Source: Bradyrhizobium lablabi (GTDB lineage: Bacteria > Pseudomonadota > Alphaproteobacteria > Rhizobiales > Xanthobacteraceae). From it: DNA of 64,000 nucleotides. Shown here in pieces: positions 33,981-43,852 of the stretch (positions are counted from its first letter, which is position 1; every line of letters begins with the position of its first letter). The translations under genes were made by a program, and so were the position numbers. The notes under the pieces are model-generated. The model ran no database searches and had not been told where the DNA came from. It saw nothing but the letters and a program-made list of their open reading frames with translations. The stretch covers positions 23,188 to 87,187 of the forward strand of contig NZ_LLYB01000055.1 in NCBI RefSeq assembly GCF_001440475.1, read 5' to 3'.

Positions 33981-34068
33981 GCAGCCGATATGGGACTGGA
34001 GAGCCGCCCCTGCAACGACCAAATGAGGCTTGATTAGCCTCCCTTTCCCTGCCAAACGCTCGAGCCTC

Positions 34069-35688
34069 ATGTCCGACATTGCTGTTACTTCCGAATCGCC
34101 GTCCCGCTCGCCGCTTGCAGATGAAGTGGCGCGGCGGCGCACGTTTGCGATCATCTCCCACCCGGACGCCGGCAAGACGACGCTGACCGAAAAGCTGTTG
34201 CTGTTCGGCGGCGCCATCAACCTGGCGGGGCAGGTCAAGGCCAAGGGCGAGCGCCGCAACACCCGCTCGGACTGGATGAAGATCGAGCGCGAGCGCGGAA
34301 TCTCGGTCGTGACCTCGGTCATGACGTTCGAGTTCCAGGATCTCGTCTTCAACCTCCTGGACACGCCGGGCCACGAAGACTTCTCCGAGGACACCTACCG
34401 CACGCTCACGGCCGTCGATTCCGCGGTCATGGTGATCGACGCCGCCAAGGGCATCGAGGCGCGCACCCGAAAGCTGTTCGAGGTGTGCCGGCTGCGCGAC
34501 ATCCCGATCATCACCTTCATCAACAAGATGGACCGCGAGAGCCGCGATACGTTCGAGCTCCTGGACGAGATCGAAAAGACGCTGGCGCTCGATACCACGC
34601 CGATGACCTGGCCGGTCGGCCGCGGCCGCGACTTTCTCGGCACCTACGACGTCGTCAATGGCGGCGTGCGGCTGCTCGAAGGCGGCGGCGCCAAGACCGG
34701 CGCGACCGAGCAGATCGATATTGCTGATCTCGCCGGCCGCAACGCCAATCTCGACGTCACCGAGATCAAGGACGAACTCGCGCTGGTGTCGGAAGCCTGC
34801 AAGCCGTTCGAACTCGAGGCGTTTCGCGAGGGGCACCTGACGCCGGTCTATTTCGGCAGCGCGCTGCGCAATTTCGGCGTCGGCGACCTCCTGGAAGGTC
34901 TCGGCAAGTTTGCGCCCGCGCCACGCGCGCAGGATTCGAATGTTCGTAAAGTGGAGGCCGCCGAGCCGCGCATGAGCGCGTTCGTGTTCAAGATCCAGGC
35001 CAACATGGATCCGAACCACCGCGACCGCATCGCCTTTGCGCGGCTGTGCTCCGGCAAGCTCAGCCGCGGCATGAAGGCGAAACTGGTGCGCACCGGCAAG
35101 AACATGTCGCTGTCGTCGCCGCAATTCTTCTTTGCCCAGGACCGCTCGGTGGCGGACGAGGCCTTTGCCGGCGATGTCGTCGGCATTCCGAACCACGGCA
35201 CCTTGCGGATCGGCGATACGCTGACGGAAGGCGAGGACATCACCTTTGTCGGCGTCCCCAGCTTTGCGCCGGAAATCGTCCGCCGCGTGCGCCTCACGGA
35301 TGCGATGAAGGCGAAGAAGCTGAAAGAAGCGCTGCAGCAGATGTCGGAAGAGGGCGTAGTGCAGGTGTTCCGCCCGCGCGACGGCGCGCCGGCGCTGGTC
35401 GGCGTCGTCGGTCCGCTGCAGCTCGACGTGCTGAAGGCCCGGCTCGATGCGGAATACTCGCTACCGGTGGAGTTCGAGGTCTCGGAATTCCAGCTCGCGC
35501 GCTGGATTTCTTCCGACGACCGCAAGAAGCTCGACGCTTTCGTCGCCGCCAACAATTCCGGCATTGCCGATGACGTCGACGGCGATCCCGTGTTCATGGC
35601 CAAGAACGAATTCTATCTCGGCTATACCCGCGAACGCGCCGAGGGCATCAACTTCTCCAACGTCAAGGACGTGAAGAAGAAAGCTTGA
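34069..35688 (+). CDS. prfC: Peptide chain release factor 3
   Basis: A 539-residue translational GTPase. The P-loop is SHPDAGKTTLTEK (about 30-42), with switch I RERGISVVTSVM, DTPGHEDFSEDTYRTL and NKMDRE. The G domain is followed by two beta-barrel domains and the RF3-specific C-terminal domain (VGVVGPLQLDVLKARLDAEYSLPVEF). RF3 recycles RF1/RF2 from the ribosome after termination. I chose the ATG at 34069; an upstream in-frame TTG would add 13 residues. Confidence 0.93.
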   Translation: MSDIAVTSESPSRSPLADEVARRRTFAIISHPDAGKTTLTEKLLLFGGAINLAGQVKAKGERRNTRSDWMKIERERGISVVTSVMTFEFQDLVFNLLDTPGHEDFSEDTYRTLTAVDSAVMVIDAAKGIEARTRKLFEVCRLRDIPIITFINKMDRESRDTFELLDEIEKTLALDTTPMTWPVGRGRDFLGTYDVVNGGVRLLEGGGAKTGATEQIDIADLAGRNANLDVTEIKDELALVSEACKPFELEAFREGHLTPVYFGSALRNFGVGDLLEGLGKFAPAPRAQDSNVRKVEAAEPRMSAFVFKIQANMDPNHRDRIAFARLCSGKLSRGMKAKLVRTGKNMSLSSPQFFFAQDRSVADEAFAGDVVGIPNHGTLRIGDTLTEGEDITFVGVPSFAPEIVRRVRLTDAMKAKKLKEALQQMSEEGVVQVFRPRDGAPALVGVVGPLQLDVLKARLDAEYSLPVEFEVSEFQLARWISSDDRKKLDAFVAANNSGIADDVDGDPVFMAKNEFYLGYTRERAEGINFSNVKDVKKKA

Positions 35689-35718
35689 GGCGGCCCGCGC
35701 TGCCTGCACCAACCACCG

Positions 35719-35823
35719 CTGTCGTCCTCCGCGAAAGCGGGGGATCCAGTACGTCGCGGCTTATCCGTGGATCACTACCGTCTCTGGAATACTGGATCGT
35801 CCGGTCGAGCCGGACGATGACAG
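35719..35823. repeat. Intergenic palindromic repeat
   Basis: An imperfect inverted repeat with ends CTGTCGTCC and GGACGATGACAG and inner complementary parts GATCCAGTA and TACTGGATC. It shares the CCAGTA/TACTGG core and the (GT)CATCC/GGATGAC-type ends with the element at 652-750. It lies between prfC and an exported-protein gene and contains no gene. Confidence 0.65.
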
Positions 35824-35955
35824 GTGAGGCTTGGCCCGGCGAGAAGGCCCTGATTGCGGAACTGTCCGCCATGAACGCAGGGATGTGATCACCGTCCGTC
35901 TTGATAGCGCCTGCAGTGTGTATCAGCTTAGTGGGGTTGCCCGTGAGGACGCTGC

Positions 35956-36558
35956 ATGTTTCGCCCGGCCATCGTCTGCCTGATCGGCCTGCTCGTCGGG
36001 ATGGGCGCCGCCGATGCCCAGCACCGGCGCCAGATCGACGCCACGCCGTTTGCGCATGCGCCCTGTAGCGTGTTCGACCGCGAGCCGTGCACGCCGACGT
36101 TCTGCAGCGTGTTCAACCACGGCCCGTGCATTCCCGAAATTTTCTATCCGTACGGCCAGAACCTGCAGCTCACGATCCAAAGCGTGCCGCCGCAGGACCA
36201 GGCGGAAAAATACCGCAAGCCCGACCACGACCTAGACAACATCGGCGACCTGTTTGCGGCACTGCGGTCCTGCTGGGCCCCGCCGCCGGCCGACACCGCG
36301 CGCGAGGGCATGCAGATGTCGGTCCGCTTCAGTTTCAAGAAAACGGGCGAGATCATCGCCACGCCGCAGGTGACGTATGCCACGGCAGGCGTCCCGGCCG
36401 ATACCCGCGCCACCTACCTCAAGGCCATCAATGAATCGCTTACTGCCTGCATGCCCCTGAAATTCACCGGCGGGCTTGGCGGTGCGCTCGCCGGGCGGCC
36501 GATCGCGATCCGCTACGTCGACAACCGCGATCTGGGCAAGCAGGCGGAGAAGCCGTAA
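35956..36558 (+). CDS. Exported protein of unknown function
   Basis: A 200-residue protein with a signal peptide (MFRPAIVCLIGLLVGMGAADA). The next 40 residues carry four Cys in a repeated pattern (HAPCSVFDREPC and TFCSVFNHGPC), suggesting two disulfides. The C-terminal half (SVRFSFKKTGEIIATPQVTYATAG ... YLKAINESLTACMPLKF) is like a TonB-C-type alpha/beta domain, but I am not sure of this. Confidence 0.65.
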   Translation: MFRPAIVCLIGLLVGMGAADAQHRRQIDATPFAHAPCSVFDREPCTPTFCSVFNHGPCIPEIFYPYGQNLQLTIQSVPPQDQAEKYRKPDHDLDNIGDLFAALRSCWAPPPADTAREGMQMSVRFSFKKTGEIIATPQVTYATAGVPADTRATYLKAINESLTACMPLKFTGGLGGALAGRPIAIRYVDNRDLGKQAEKP

Positions 36559-36647
36559 TTGGTGACCGCGTGGCGCATTGCGCACCAAGCCACTAAAATG
36601 ATACGCGGGATATTCCGGAAAACCAGCCGCGCAACGGGAGGGACAGC

Positions 36648-37232
36648 ATGGGACTGTGGGTGATGATCCTGGGCCTGATCCTGTTCTTCGGCGTCCACAC
36701 CCTCACCATCCAGCGCAAGCTCCGCGCGCAGGTTATCGCCGCAACCGGCGAGGGCGGCTACAAGATCGGCTATACGCTGGCTTCCTTCGCAGGGCTTGCA
36801 CTGATCATCTGGGGTTTTGCCAAATATCGCGCGACTGGCTGGATTGACGTCTGGAACCCGCCAGTGGCGTTCAAGCACATCACGGTGGCGCTGATGTTGC
36901 CGGCGGTCATCCTGGTGGTGGCGTCTTACATCCGCGGCCGGATCTATACGACGCTGAAACATCCGATGCTGACCGGCATCAAGCTGTGGGCGGCGGCGCA
37001 TCTGCTCGCCAATGGCGATCTCGGCTCGATCATCCTGTTCGGCTCGTTTCTCGCCTGGGCGGTCTATGACCGCATTTCGCTGAAATCCCGGTCCGACGCC
37101 GGCGCGCCGCCGATTCCCGTCGGCGGACCCGGCAACGATCTGATCGCGATCGCGGTCGGTCTCGTCGCCTATCTGGCGCTCGCATTCGCGTTCCACCCGG
37201 TCGTGATCGGCGTCCCCGTGGTTGGAGCCTGA
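36648..37232 (+). CDS. NnrU family membrane protein
   Basis: A 194-residue integral membrane protein with about six hydrophobic helices. It matches Nnr[17 protein letters not shown] at the N-terminus, [44 protein letters not shown] in the middle, a region shared with NnrU/isoprenylcysteine methyltransferase-like proteins. NnrU was first linked to nitrite/nitric oxide respiration, but no denitrification gene is next to it here. GGAGGGACAGC precedes the ATG. panB starts 1 bp after its stop codon. Confidence 0.87.
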   Translation: MGLWVMILGLILFFGVHTLTIQRKLRAQVIAATGEGGYKIGYTLASFAGLALIIWGFAKYRATGWIDVWNPPVAFKHITVALMLPAVILVVASYIRGRIYTTLKHPMLTGIKLWAAAHLLANGDLGSIILFGSFLAWAVYDRISLKSRSDAGAPPIPVGGPGNDLIAIAVGLVAYLALAFAFHPVVIGVPVVGA

Positions 37233-37233
37233 C

Positions 37234-38055
37234 ATGTCCGTTCAATCTGCCATCAAGCGCAAATCGGCGCCGGATATCCGCGCGCGAAAGAATGGCGAGC
37301 CGATCGTGATGCTGACGTCCTACCACGCGCACACCGCCGCGCTGGTGGATCGCCATTGCGACGTCATTCTGGTCGGCGATTCCCTCGGCAATGTCATGCA
37401 CGGTTTCGAGACCACCGTGCCGGTAACGCTCGACATGATGATCCTGCAGGGGCGCGCGGTGATGCGGGGCTCGAAGCACGCGCTCGTCGTGGTGGATATG
37501 CCGTTCGGCTCCTATGAGGCCTCGAAGGAGCAGGCGTTTCATTCTGCCGTGCGGATCTTGAAGGAGACCCATTGCGGCGCGGTCAAGCTCGAAGGCGGCG
37601 TGCGGATGGCGGAAACGGTCGCGTTCCTCTCCGAGCGCGGCGTGCCGGTCATGGGCCACATCGGCTTGACGCCGCAGTCGATCAACACGCTCGGCTCGTT
37701 CCGTGCGCAGGGCCGCGACCAGGGCAGTTGGGATCCGATCCTGAACGACGCCAGGGCGATTTCGGATGCCGGCGCCTTCTCCGTCGTGGTCGAGGCGGTC
37801 GCCGAGCCGCTGGCGCGAAAGATCACGGAGACCATCGCCATCCCGACCATCGGCATCGGTGCCAGCGCGGCCTGCGACGGGCAGGTGCTGGTGCTGGAGG
37901 ATATGCTGGGCCTGTCGCCGCGGACGCCGAAATTCGTGCGCCGCTACGGCGAGCTCGGTCCCGCGATCGAGGCGGCGATCAAGGGCTATGCCGACGACGT
38001 GCGCTCGCGCGCGTTCCCCGGACCCGAGCACGTCTACGAGATGAAGAAGAGCTGA
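37234..38055 (+). CDS. panB: 3-methyl-2-oxobutanoate hydroxymethyltransferase
   Basis: A 273-residue PanB, of normal family length. Conserved segments are [25 protein letters not shown] (Mg-binding Asp), [20 protein letters not shown] and [14 protein letters not shown]. It transfers a hydroxymethyl group from methylene-THF to 2-oxoisovalerate to make ketopantoate, the first committed step of pantothenate synthesis. The ATG at 37234 immediately follows nnrU. panC is not in the window. Confidence 0.93.
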   Translation: MSVQSAIKRKSAPDIRARKNGEPIVMLTSYHAHTAALVDRHCDVILVGDSLGNVMHGFETTVPVTLDMMILQGRAVMRGSKHALVVVDMPFGSYEASKEQAFHSAVRILKETHCGAVKLEGGVRMAETVAFLSERGVPVMGHIGLTPQSINTLGSFRAQGRDQGSWDPILNDARAISDAGAFSVVVEAVAEPLARKITETIAIPTIGIGASAACDGQVLVLEDMLGLSPRTPKFVRRYGELGPAIEAAIKGYADDVRSRAFPGPEHVYEMKKS

Positions 38056-38066
38056 CGAGGCGCGCC

Positions 38067-39659
38067 ATGGACTGGTCGCAGCACTCCATTCCGGCGATGC
38101 GGCTAGAGCCACGCTTCGGCGATCGGGTCGTTCCGGTCTTTTGCGAACGGCCCGGAAGTATTCCGGCGATGGTGGCTGAAGCCGTGGCGCGAAATGGCGA
38201 TGGCGAAGCGCTGGTTTGCGGCGCCACGCGAATGACATGGCGCGAAGTCGCGCAGCGATCGGCGCAAATCGCAGCGGGCTTTCAAAAGCTCGGCCTGCGG
38301 CGCGGCGATCGCGTTGCGGTGCTGCTCGGCAACCGAACGGAATTCGTGCTGACGATGCTGGGTGCGGCCCATGCCGGGCTGGTGACGGTGCTGCTTTCGA
38401 CCCGTCAGCAAAAACCTGAAATCGCCTACATGCTCACCGATTGCGGGGCAAAGCTCCTGATCCACGAGGCCGCGCTGGCCGACCGCGTGCCCGATGCGGC
38501 CGATATTCCCGACGTGACGCACCGGATCGCCGTCGACGACGATCCGCGGCTCTCGCGCTTTCCCGAACTGGCCAATCATTCGCCTGCAGCGCCGGTCGAG
38601 GTCGGTGAAGAGGACACCGCCATGATCCTCTACACCTCGGGCACCACGGGCCGGCCAAAGGGCGCGATGCTCGCCCATTGCACCATCATTCATTCGTCGA
38701 TGGTGTTCGTGTCGTGTCTGAAGCTGACCGCGGCGGACCGCTCGATCGCCGCGGTGCCGCTCGGCCATGTCACCGGTGTGGTTGCCAACATCATGACCAT
38801 GGTGCGCGCCGCCGGCGCGCTGATCATCATGCCGGAGTTCAAGGCGGCGGAATATCTGAAGATGGCGGCGCGCGAGCGCGTCACCTACACCGTAATGGTG
38901 CCGGCGATGTACAATCTCTGCCTGCTGCAGCCGGATTTCGACAGCTATGACCTGTCGAGCTGGCGGATCGGCGGCTTTGGCGGCGCGCCGATGCCGATCG
39001 CCACCATCGAGAAGCTCGCGGCGAAAATCCCCGGCCTCCAACTCGCCAATTGCTATGGCGCGACCGAGACGACCTCGCCTTCGACGATGATGCCCGGCGC
39101 ATGCGTCGTGAGCCACATCGACAGCGTCGGGCTGCCGTGCCCGGGCGCCACCATCATCGCCGTCGACGCCGAGGGCCGCGAGCTGCCGCGCGGGGCGATC
39201 GGCGAAATCTGGATTCACGGCGGCTCGGTCATCAAGGGCTACTGGAATAATGCGAAGGCGACGGCGGAGAGTTTTACCGCCGGCTTCTGGCATTCCGGCG
39301 ATCTCGGCTCGATCGACGAAGAGAACTTCGTCCGCGTGTTCGATCGGCAGAAGGACATGATCAACCGAGGGGGCTTGAAGATCTATTCTGCGGAGGTCGA
39401 GTCGGTCCTGGCCGGCCACCCCGACGTGCTCGAGAGCGCGATCGTCGCAAAACCGTGCCCGGTACTGGGAGAGCGCGTGCATGCGGTGGTTGTGACGCGC
39501 AACACGGTCGGGGCGGAGGTGCTGCGCACCTGGTGTGCCGAGCGGCTGTCCGACTACAAGGTGCCGGAAACCATGGATCTGCGGACGGATCCATTACCGC
39601 GCAACGCTAACGGCAAGGTGATGAAACGCCAGCTCCGCGACGCCTTAACAGCCGCCTGA
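38067..39659 (+). CDS. AMP-dependent acyl-CoA synthetase/ligase
   Basis: A 530-residue class I adenylate-forming enzyme. Core motifs are ILYTSGTTGRPKGAML (about 187-202, P-loop), NCYGATETTS, GFWHSGDLGSID, FDRQKDMINRGGLKIYSAEVE, and the catalytic Lys in LPRNANGKVMKRQL. It activates a carboxylic acid to an acyl-AMP and then acyl-CoA. The carboxylate is unknown. It lies 11 bp after panB, so it may be cotranscribed. Confidence 0.87.
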   Translation: MDWSQHSIPAMRLEPRFGDRVVPVFCERPGSIPAMVAEAVARNGDGEALVCGATRMTWREVAQRSAQIAAGFQKLGLRRGDRVAVLLGNRTEFVLTMLGAAHAGLVTVLLSTRQQKPEIAYMLTDCGAKLLIHEAALADRVPDAADIPDVTHRIAVDDDPRLSRFPELANHSPAAPVEVGEEDTAMILYTSGTTGRPKGAMLAHCTIIHSSMVFVSCLKLTAADRSIAAVPLGHVTGVVANIMTMVRAAGALIIMPEFKAAEYLKMAARERVTYTVMVPAMYNLCLLQPDFDSYDLSSWRIGGFGGAPMPIATIEKLAAKIPGLQLANCYGATETTSPSTMMPGACVVSHIDSVGLPCPGATIIAVDAEGRELPRGAIGEIWIHGGSVIKGYWNNAKATAESFTAGFWHSGDLGSIDEENFVRVFDRQKDMINRGGLKIYSAEVESVLAGHPDVLESAIVAKPCPVLGERVHAVVVTRNTVGAEVLRTWCAERLSDYKVPETMDLRTDPLPRNANGKVMKRQLRDALTAA

Positions 39660-39671
39660 GCGAGGAGCCGA

Positions 39672-39974
39672 TCAAGTCGAACTTCTGTCGACGAATTCCT
39701 CGAGATAGGCGGGCACCTCAAGCCCATCGATGTCGCAACGACAGCGGATTTCTCTCGCGACGTCCTTGGAAAGATTGTCGGTCCAGTGCTCCAGCGTGTT
39801 GAAGGCGACCACCTCGATCGGGTCATTGAATTGTCCCGACAGGAGATCGGTAATCACCGTCTCGATGTCAGCGCGCTCGCTTTTCCGAGCGGCGCCGAGC
39901 TGCCCTGGACCTTCCACGACCAGATAGATCGTCTGATCGGCGCCATACGGCACAATCGGCGGAAATTCGCGCAT
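39672..39974 (-). CDS. Small protein of unknown function
   Basis: A 100-residue protein starting MREFPPIVPYGADQTIYLVVEGPGQLG. It is acidic and soluble with no transmembrane segment. The ATG at 39974 is supported by GGAGGAT 7 nt upstream; an in-frame ATG 15 nt further upstream overlaps that site. I do not recognise the family, but codon use and the ribosome-binding site support a real gene. Confidence 0.65.
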   Translation of the reverse strand: MREFPPIVPYGADQTIYLVVEGPGQLGAARKSERADIETVITDLLSGQFNDPIEVVAFNTLEHWTDNLSKDVAREIRCRCDIDGLEVPAYLEEFVDRSST

Positions 39975-40118
39975 TGTCCGATCCTCCATCGAACTTGGAT
40001 TTCAATTGCAGCGCAGGGGAAAGGTTCCTATCACGCGGCGGCATTTCAAAAACGCTGCCTGACGGTGACGATGCCCAATGCCGTCCCTAATTACCGCGCG
40101 TCGGCGCGCGACAGACGA

Positions 40119-40979
40119 CTAGAGTTTCGGCGCGCTGCCCTTGGGCATCGCGCTCTCGCCTTGCCCGCCGGCAAGTGCTGCGCTGTCGATCGCGGCCGCG
40201 CTGATGAGTTGCTTGACGTCCAGCAGGGTGAATTGCGCGATGCCGACACGATCGGTCGGTGTGCCCGGAACGAGCTGCACGCTCAGCACGCCGTCGCAAT
40301 TCGCGCCCTTGGCCTCGGCCAGCATAGCGCTCGGATCCTTGGCTTTGGTCTGAGCGCGCTTGACGACCGCCACGCAACTGCCGCGGACAGTGTCACCGTT
40401 GAGCTTGACGGCGGCCCTCGGGTCGAGCGGCTTGTCGATCGCTTCCAGCGCGGTCGCTTCCTTGTACTTGCCGCCGACCGACATGATCGAGCCCTTGCGG
40501 TAGATGTAGTACAGGTGTTGATCGCCGACGATGGTGGGCACGCCGTATTTGCCCATGATCTCCTTGATCATGTCGGCCTTCGACGGCTGCTGGTCCTGCG
40601 CGAAGGTCAGATTGCGCGCGACGAAATAGGCGCGGTTGGCGCTCGCGGGCGAGGAGAAGCTGGCCGAGAGCATTTCGCCGTTCTGCTTCGGACCGGCGGG
40701 AAGGCTGAAATTCAAGGCGGCGACGTAGCCGGTGCCGTCGCCGGACTTCTGCTGCTGGATGTCGGTCTGGGTGTCGGTCCGGCCCCTGAGCAGGGAATCG
40801 AAGACGGCGCGCGCCGATTCGGCGTTTGATTCGGTCGACATGCCCAAAATGTCGGGGCGCAACTTGCCCGAGAACGCCGTCTCGGGCGTCTTGAGCTTGA
40901 CGTCATCGGCCAGTGACGCGGTGGCCACGGATGCCAGTCCCATGGCAAGCATCATCGAAACCAGCACATGGCGAGACAT
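40119..40979 (-). CDS. Exported protein of unknown function
   Basis: A 286-residue protein with a Sec signal peptide (MSRHVLVSMMLAMGLASVATASLA). The mature part begins DDVKLKTPETAFSGKLRPDILGMST and contains GKYGVPTIVGDQHLYYIYRKG and two Cys (about 201 and 227) that could pair. No known catalytic motif is visible. Confidence 0.65.
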   Translation of the reverse strand: MSRHVLVSMMLAMGLASVATASLADDVKLKTPETAFSGKLRPDILGMSTESNAESARAVFDSLLRGRTDTQTDIQQQKSGDGTGYVAALNFSLPAGPKQNGEMLSASFSSPASANRAYFVARNLTFAQDQQPSKADMIKEIMGKYGVPTIVGDQHLYYIYRKGSIMSVGGKYKEATALEAIDKPLDPRAAVKLNGDTVRGSCVAVVKRAQTKAKDPSAMLAEAKGANCDGVLSVQLVPGTPTDRVGIAQFTLLDVKQLISAAAIDSAALAGGQGESAMPKGSAPKL

Positions 40980-41222
40980 GAAACACCTGAAAAATCGGGT
41001 AGAGTCGAGCGCTGCAGCGGCCGGGATTACGCCAAGCTTTGAACCGCGAAGTCAACATTGGCAGACGGTTTCGGAGGTGCCTGGGAGGCGCTGTTAACGC
41101 TTTGATCCGCCTCGCTTTGCCTTGCCACCGCCATATCGATAGGCTACGCCCCGGCCATGCGGGGATCGGGCGCGCGATACGGCCGCCCAAGTCGCGGTTC
41201 CTCGGGGATGGGATATCATTAA

Positions 41223-41876
41223 GTGTCTGAATTATTTGATGAAGTAGACGAGGAGGTCCGTCGCGAGCAGCTCAAAAAGCTGTGGGACAAATATTCGATT
41301 CTCATCATTGCCGGCATGATTTTGATCATCGCTGCCGTGGGCGGCTGGCGCGGCTACCAGTATCTGGAGGCCAAGAAGGCGGCCGAGGCGGGGGCTGCGT
41401 TCGACAGGGCGGTCGAGCTTACGGAGGCCAACAAGCATGCCGAGGCCGAAGCGGCCTTTGCCGATCTGGCTGCGAAGGCGCCGTTCGGATACCGCGTGCT
41501 GGCACGGCTGCGGATGGCTGCGGAAGTCGCCGAACGCGATCGGCCGGCCGCGGCGAAGCTGTTCGATGAGATCGCCGCCGATCGCAGCGTCGGCGTGGCA
41601 GAGCAGGATCTGGCGCGGATTCGCGCCGCCCAGCTGCTGCTGGAAACCGCCACCTATCCCAATATGAAAGAGCGCCTCGAAGCCGCTGCTGCGCCGGGCT
41701 CTACCTTCCGTCATTCCGCACGCGAATTGCTGGCGCTGTCGGCCTGGCGTGCGAACGATACCGCGGCGACGCGGCAATGGCTGGACATGATCGCGAACGA
41801 TGGCGAGACGCCGCCGAGCCTGCGCTCGCGCGCCGAAGCGCTGCAGGCCCTGTTGCCGCCGGTCGCCAAGAGCTGA
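41223..41876 (+). CDS. YfgM-like tetratricopeptide membrane protein
   Basis: A 217-residue protein with an N-terminal cytoplasmic tail (MSELFDEVDEEVRREQLKKLWDKYS), one transmembrane helix (about 26-44) and a periplasmic TPR-like domain. This is the YfgM/DUF2133-type layout; YfgM is an ancillary factor of the SecYEG translocon. The start is a GTG. In E. coli yfgM-bamB-der form a cluster, and here the der gene is two genes downstream. Confidence 0.82.
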   Translation: MSELFDEVDEEVRREQLKKLWDKYSILIIAGMILIIAAVGGWRGYQYLEAKKAAEAGAAFDRAVELTEANKHAEAEAAFADLAAKAPFGYRVLARLRMAAEVAERDRPAAAKLFDEIAADRSVGVAEQDLARIRAAQLLLETATYPNMKERLEAAAAPGSTFRHSARELLALSAWRANDTAATRQWLDMIANDGETPPSLRSRAEALQALLPPVAKS

Positions 41877-41904
41877 CACCAGCAAAACGAGTTGGGAACT
41901 TGAT

Positions 41905-42414
41905 ATGCGCCGCCCGCAACGTTTGATCGCAACGGCCGTCCTCATCGCGCTTTCGGGTGCGCTGGCAGGCTGCGGCAGTACGGCCAATTTCGACCCAAGC
42001 GATCTGCTCGACTTCCTCGATACCAAGAAGAAGCTGCCTGGCGACCGCAAGCCGGTGTTCCCCGAAGGCGTGCCGGGCCTCGAGCAGGGCGTGCCGAAGG
42101 ATCTCTACCGGGGGGCCCGCCAACAGGACGACCCGAACGCGCAGGCTGCCGCTGCTCCTCCGCCGGTGGAAGAACCGAAATCCAAGCGTGGCGCCAAATC
42201 CAAGGGCAAGCAGGCTGCCGCCCCCGCCGCGGCTGCGGACCCCGATGCCGCGCCCGAGGAGGATAGCGCCGCTGCTGCGCCGCCGGCGCCCAAGCCGGCC
42301 AAGATCGTGCGCAAGCGCACCACCGCGCCGCCGCCCGATCAATCGGCCGCACCGGCACAATCCCAACAATCCGCATTCCCGGCCCCGATGCCGAGCGGCA
42401 GTTTCACGCGCTGA
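41905..42414 (+). CDS. Ala/Pro/Lys-rich lipoprotein
   Basis: A 169-residue lipoprotein. The signal peptide ends in the lipobox LAGC (Cys23). A short ordered part follows (DLLDFLDTKKKLPGDRKPVFPEGVPGLEQGVPKDLY), then a disordered tail of Ala, Pro, Lys and Gln. It occupies the position of bamB between yfgM and der but has no beta-propeller repeats. Function is unknown; the long tail might span periplasm or interact with peptidoglycan. Confidence 0.75.
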   Translation: MRRPQRLIATAVLIALSGALAGCGSTANFDPSDLLDFLDTKKKLPGDRKPVFPEGVPGLEQGVPKDLYRGARQQDDPNAQAAAAPPPVEEPKSKRGAKSKGKQAAAPAAAADPDAAPEEDSAAAAPPAPKPAKIVRKRTTAPPPDQSAAPAQSQQSAFPAPMPSGSFTR

Positions 42415-42437
42415 TTTCTTGTTTTCGCTCGATTGAC

Positions 42438-42461
42438 ACGCCCTTCAAAAGAGGGCGTTTG
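42438..42461 (+). terminator. Small hairpin in the der leader
   Basis: ACGCCCT (42438-42444) and AGGGCGT (42452-42458) form a 7-bp stem with a 7-nt loop, followed by TTTGG. The GAGGG that could act as the der ribosome-binding site is part of the stem. It may be a weak terminator after the lipoprotein gene or a leader hairpin that limits der translation. Confidence 0.5.
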
Positions 42462-42469
42462 GATCATTT

Positions 42470-43852
42470 ATGTCCTTCACGATCGCCATCATTGGCCGCC
42501 CCAATGTGGGTAAGTCGACGCTGTTCAACCGGCTCGTCGGGCAGAAGCTTGCGCTGGTGGATGACGAACCCGGCGTCACCCGCGACCGCCGCGAGGGCAA
42601 TGCGCGTCTCGGCGATCTCGAATTCACCGTGATCGACACCGCCGGCCTCGACGAGGGTGCCAGGGGCTCGCTGACCGCGCGGATGCAGGAGCAGACCGAA
42701 ACCGCGATCGGCCTTGCCGATGCGCTGATGTTCGTGATCGACGCCCGTGCAGGGCTGACGCCGAACGATCGCGCCTTCGCCGATTTCGCCCGCCGCGCCA
42801 ACAAGCCGGTGGTGCTGGTCGCCAACAAGAGCGAGGGCAAGCACGGCGAACTCGGCGCGATGGAATCCTATGCGCTCGGGCTCGGCGATCCCATCCAGAT
42901 TTCGGCCGAGCATGGCGAGGGCATGAGCGATCTTTACGACGCGCTCGCCGCGCTGATGCCGGAGCCGGCCGAGGAGGCCGAAGAGTTCGACGACGATGAC
43001 ATCATCTCGGACGAGGATCTCGCCCAGCGTCCGATCCGCGTCGCCATCGTCGGCCGCCCCAACGCCGGCAAATCCACGCTGATCAACCATCTGCTCGGCG
43101 AGGAGCGGCTGCTGACCAGTGCCGAGGCCGGCACCACGCGCGATTCCATTTCGGTGGAGATCCACTGGCAGGGACGCGATTTCCGCGTGTTCGACACTGC
43201 CGGCTTGCGGCGGCGCTCGCGGATCGAGGAGAAGCTGGAAAAGCTGTCGGTGGCGGACGCGCTGCGCGCGGTGCGCTTTGCCGAAGTCGTGGTCATGATG
43301 ATGGATGCGCAGAACCGGTTCGAGGAACAGGATCTGCGCATCGCCGATCTGATCGAGCGCGAGGGGCGGGCGATCGTGCTCGCGGTCAACAAATGGGACT
43401 TGATGGAGCGTAAGCCCCATCTCATCTCGGCCCTGCGTAGCGATGCCGATCACTGGCTGCCGCAGGTCAAGGGCGCTCCCATCGTCGCGGTGTCCGGCCT
43501 GATGGGCGAGGGCATCGATCGCCTGATGACCGCGATCCAGGACGCTTACGCAGTGTGGAACAAGCGCGTGCCGACGGCCGCGCTCAATCGCTGGTTCGAA
43601 CAGGCGGTCGACGCCAACCCGCCGCCGGCGGTGTCGGGCCGCCGGCTGAAGCTGAACTACATCACCCAGACCAAGGGGCGTCCGCCGAGTTTCGTGCTGT
43701 TCTGCTCGCGTGCGGATGCGGTGCCGCAATCCTATCTGCGCTACCTCACCAACAGCCTGCGCGAAGCCTTTGACCTGCCGGGCACGCCGATCCGGATCAC
43801 GCTGCGCGAAAAGGCCAATCCGTTCGCCCACAAGCGCAAGCGGCCGTCATGA
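42470..43852 (+). CDS. der: Ribosome biogenesis GTPase Der (EngA)
   Basis: A 460-residue double GTPase. The first P-loop is GRPNVGKS (9-16) with DTAGL and NKSE; the second is GRPNAGKS (about 195-202) with DTAGL and NKWD. Between them is an acidic linker ([10 protein letters not shown], about 168-177). The C-terminal KH-like domain follows. Der is essential for 50S subunit assembly. Its stop overlaps the start of the downstream MFS gene (ATGA). Confidence 0.95.
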   Translation: MSFTIAIIGRPNVGKSTLFNRLVGQKLALVDDEPGVTRDRREGNARLGDLEFTVIDTAGLDEGARGSLTARMQEQTETAIGLADALMFVIDARAGLTPNDRAFADFARRANKPVVLVANKSEGKHGELGAMESYALGLGDPIQISAEHGEGMSDLYDALAALMPEPAEEAEEFDDDDIISDEDLAQRPIRVAIVGRPNAGKSTLINHLLGEERLLTSAEAGTTRDSISVEIHWQGRDFRVFDTAGLRRRSRIEEKLEKLSVADALRAVRFAEVVVMMMDAQNRFEEQDLRIADLIEREGRAIVLAVNKWDLMERKPHLISALRSDADHWLPQVKGAPIVAVSGLMGEGIDRLMTAIQDAYAVWNKRVPTAALNRWFEQAVDANPPPAVSGRRLKLNYITQTKGRPPSFVLFCSRADAVPQSYLRYLTNSLREAFDLPGTPIRITLREKANPFAHKRKRPS

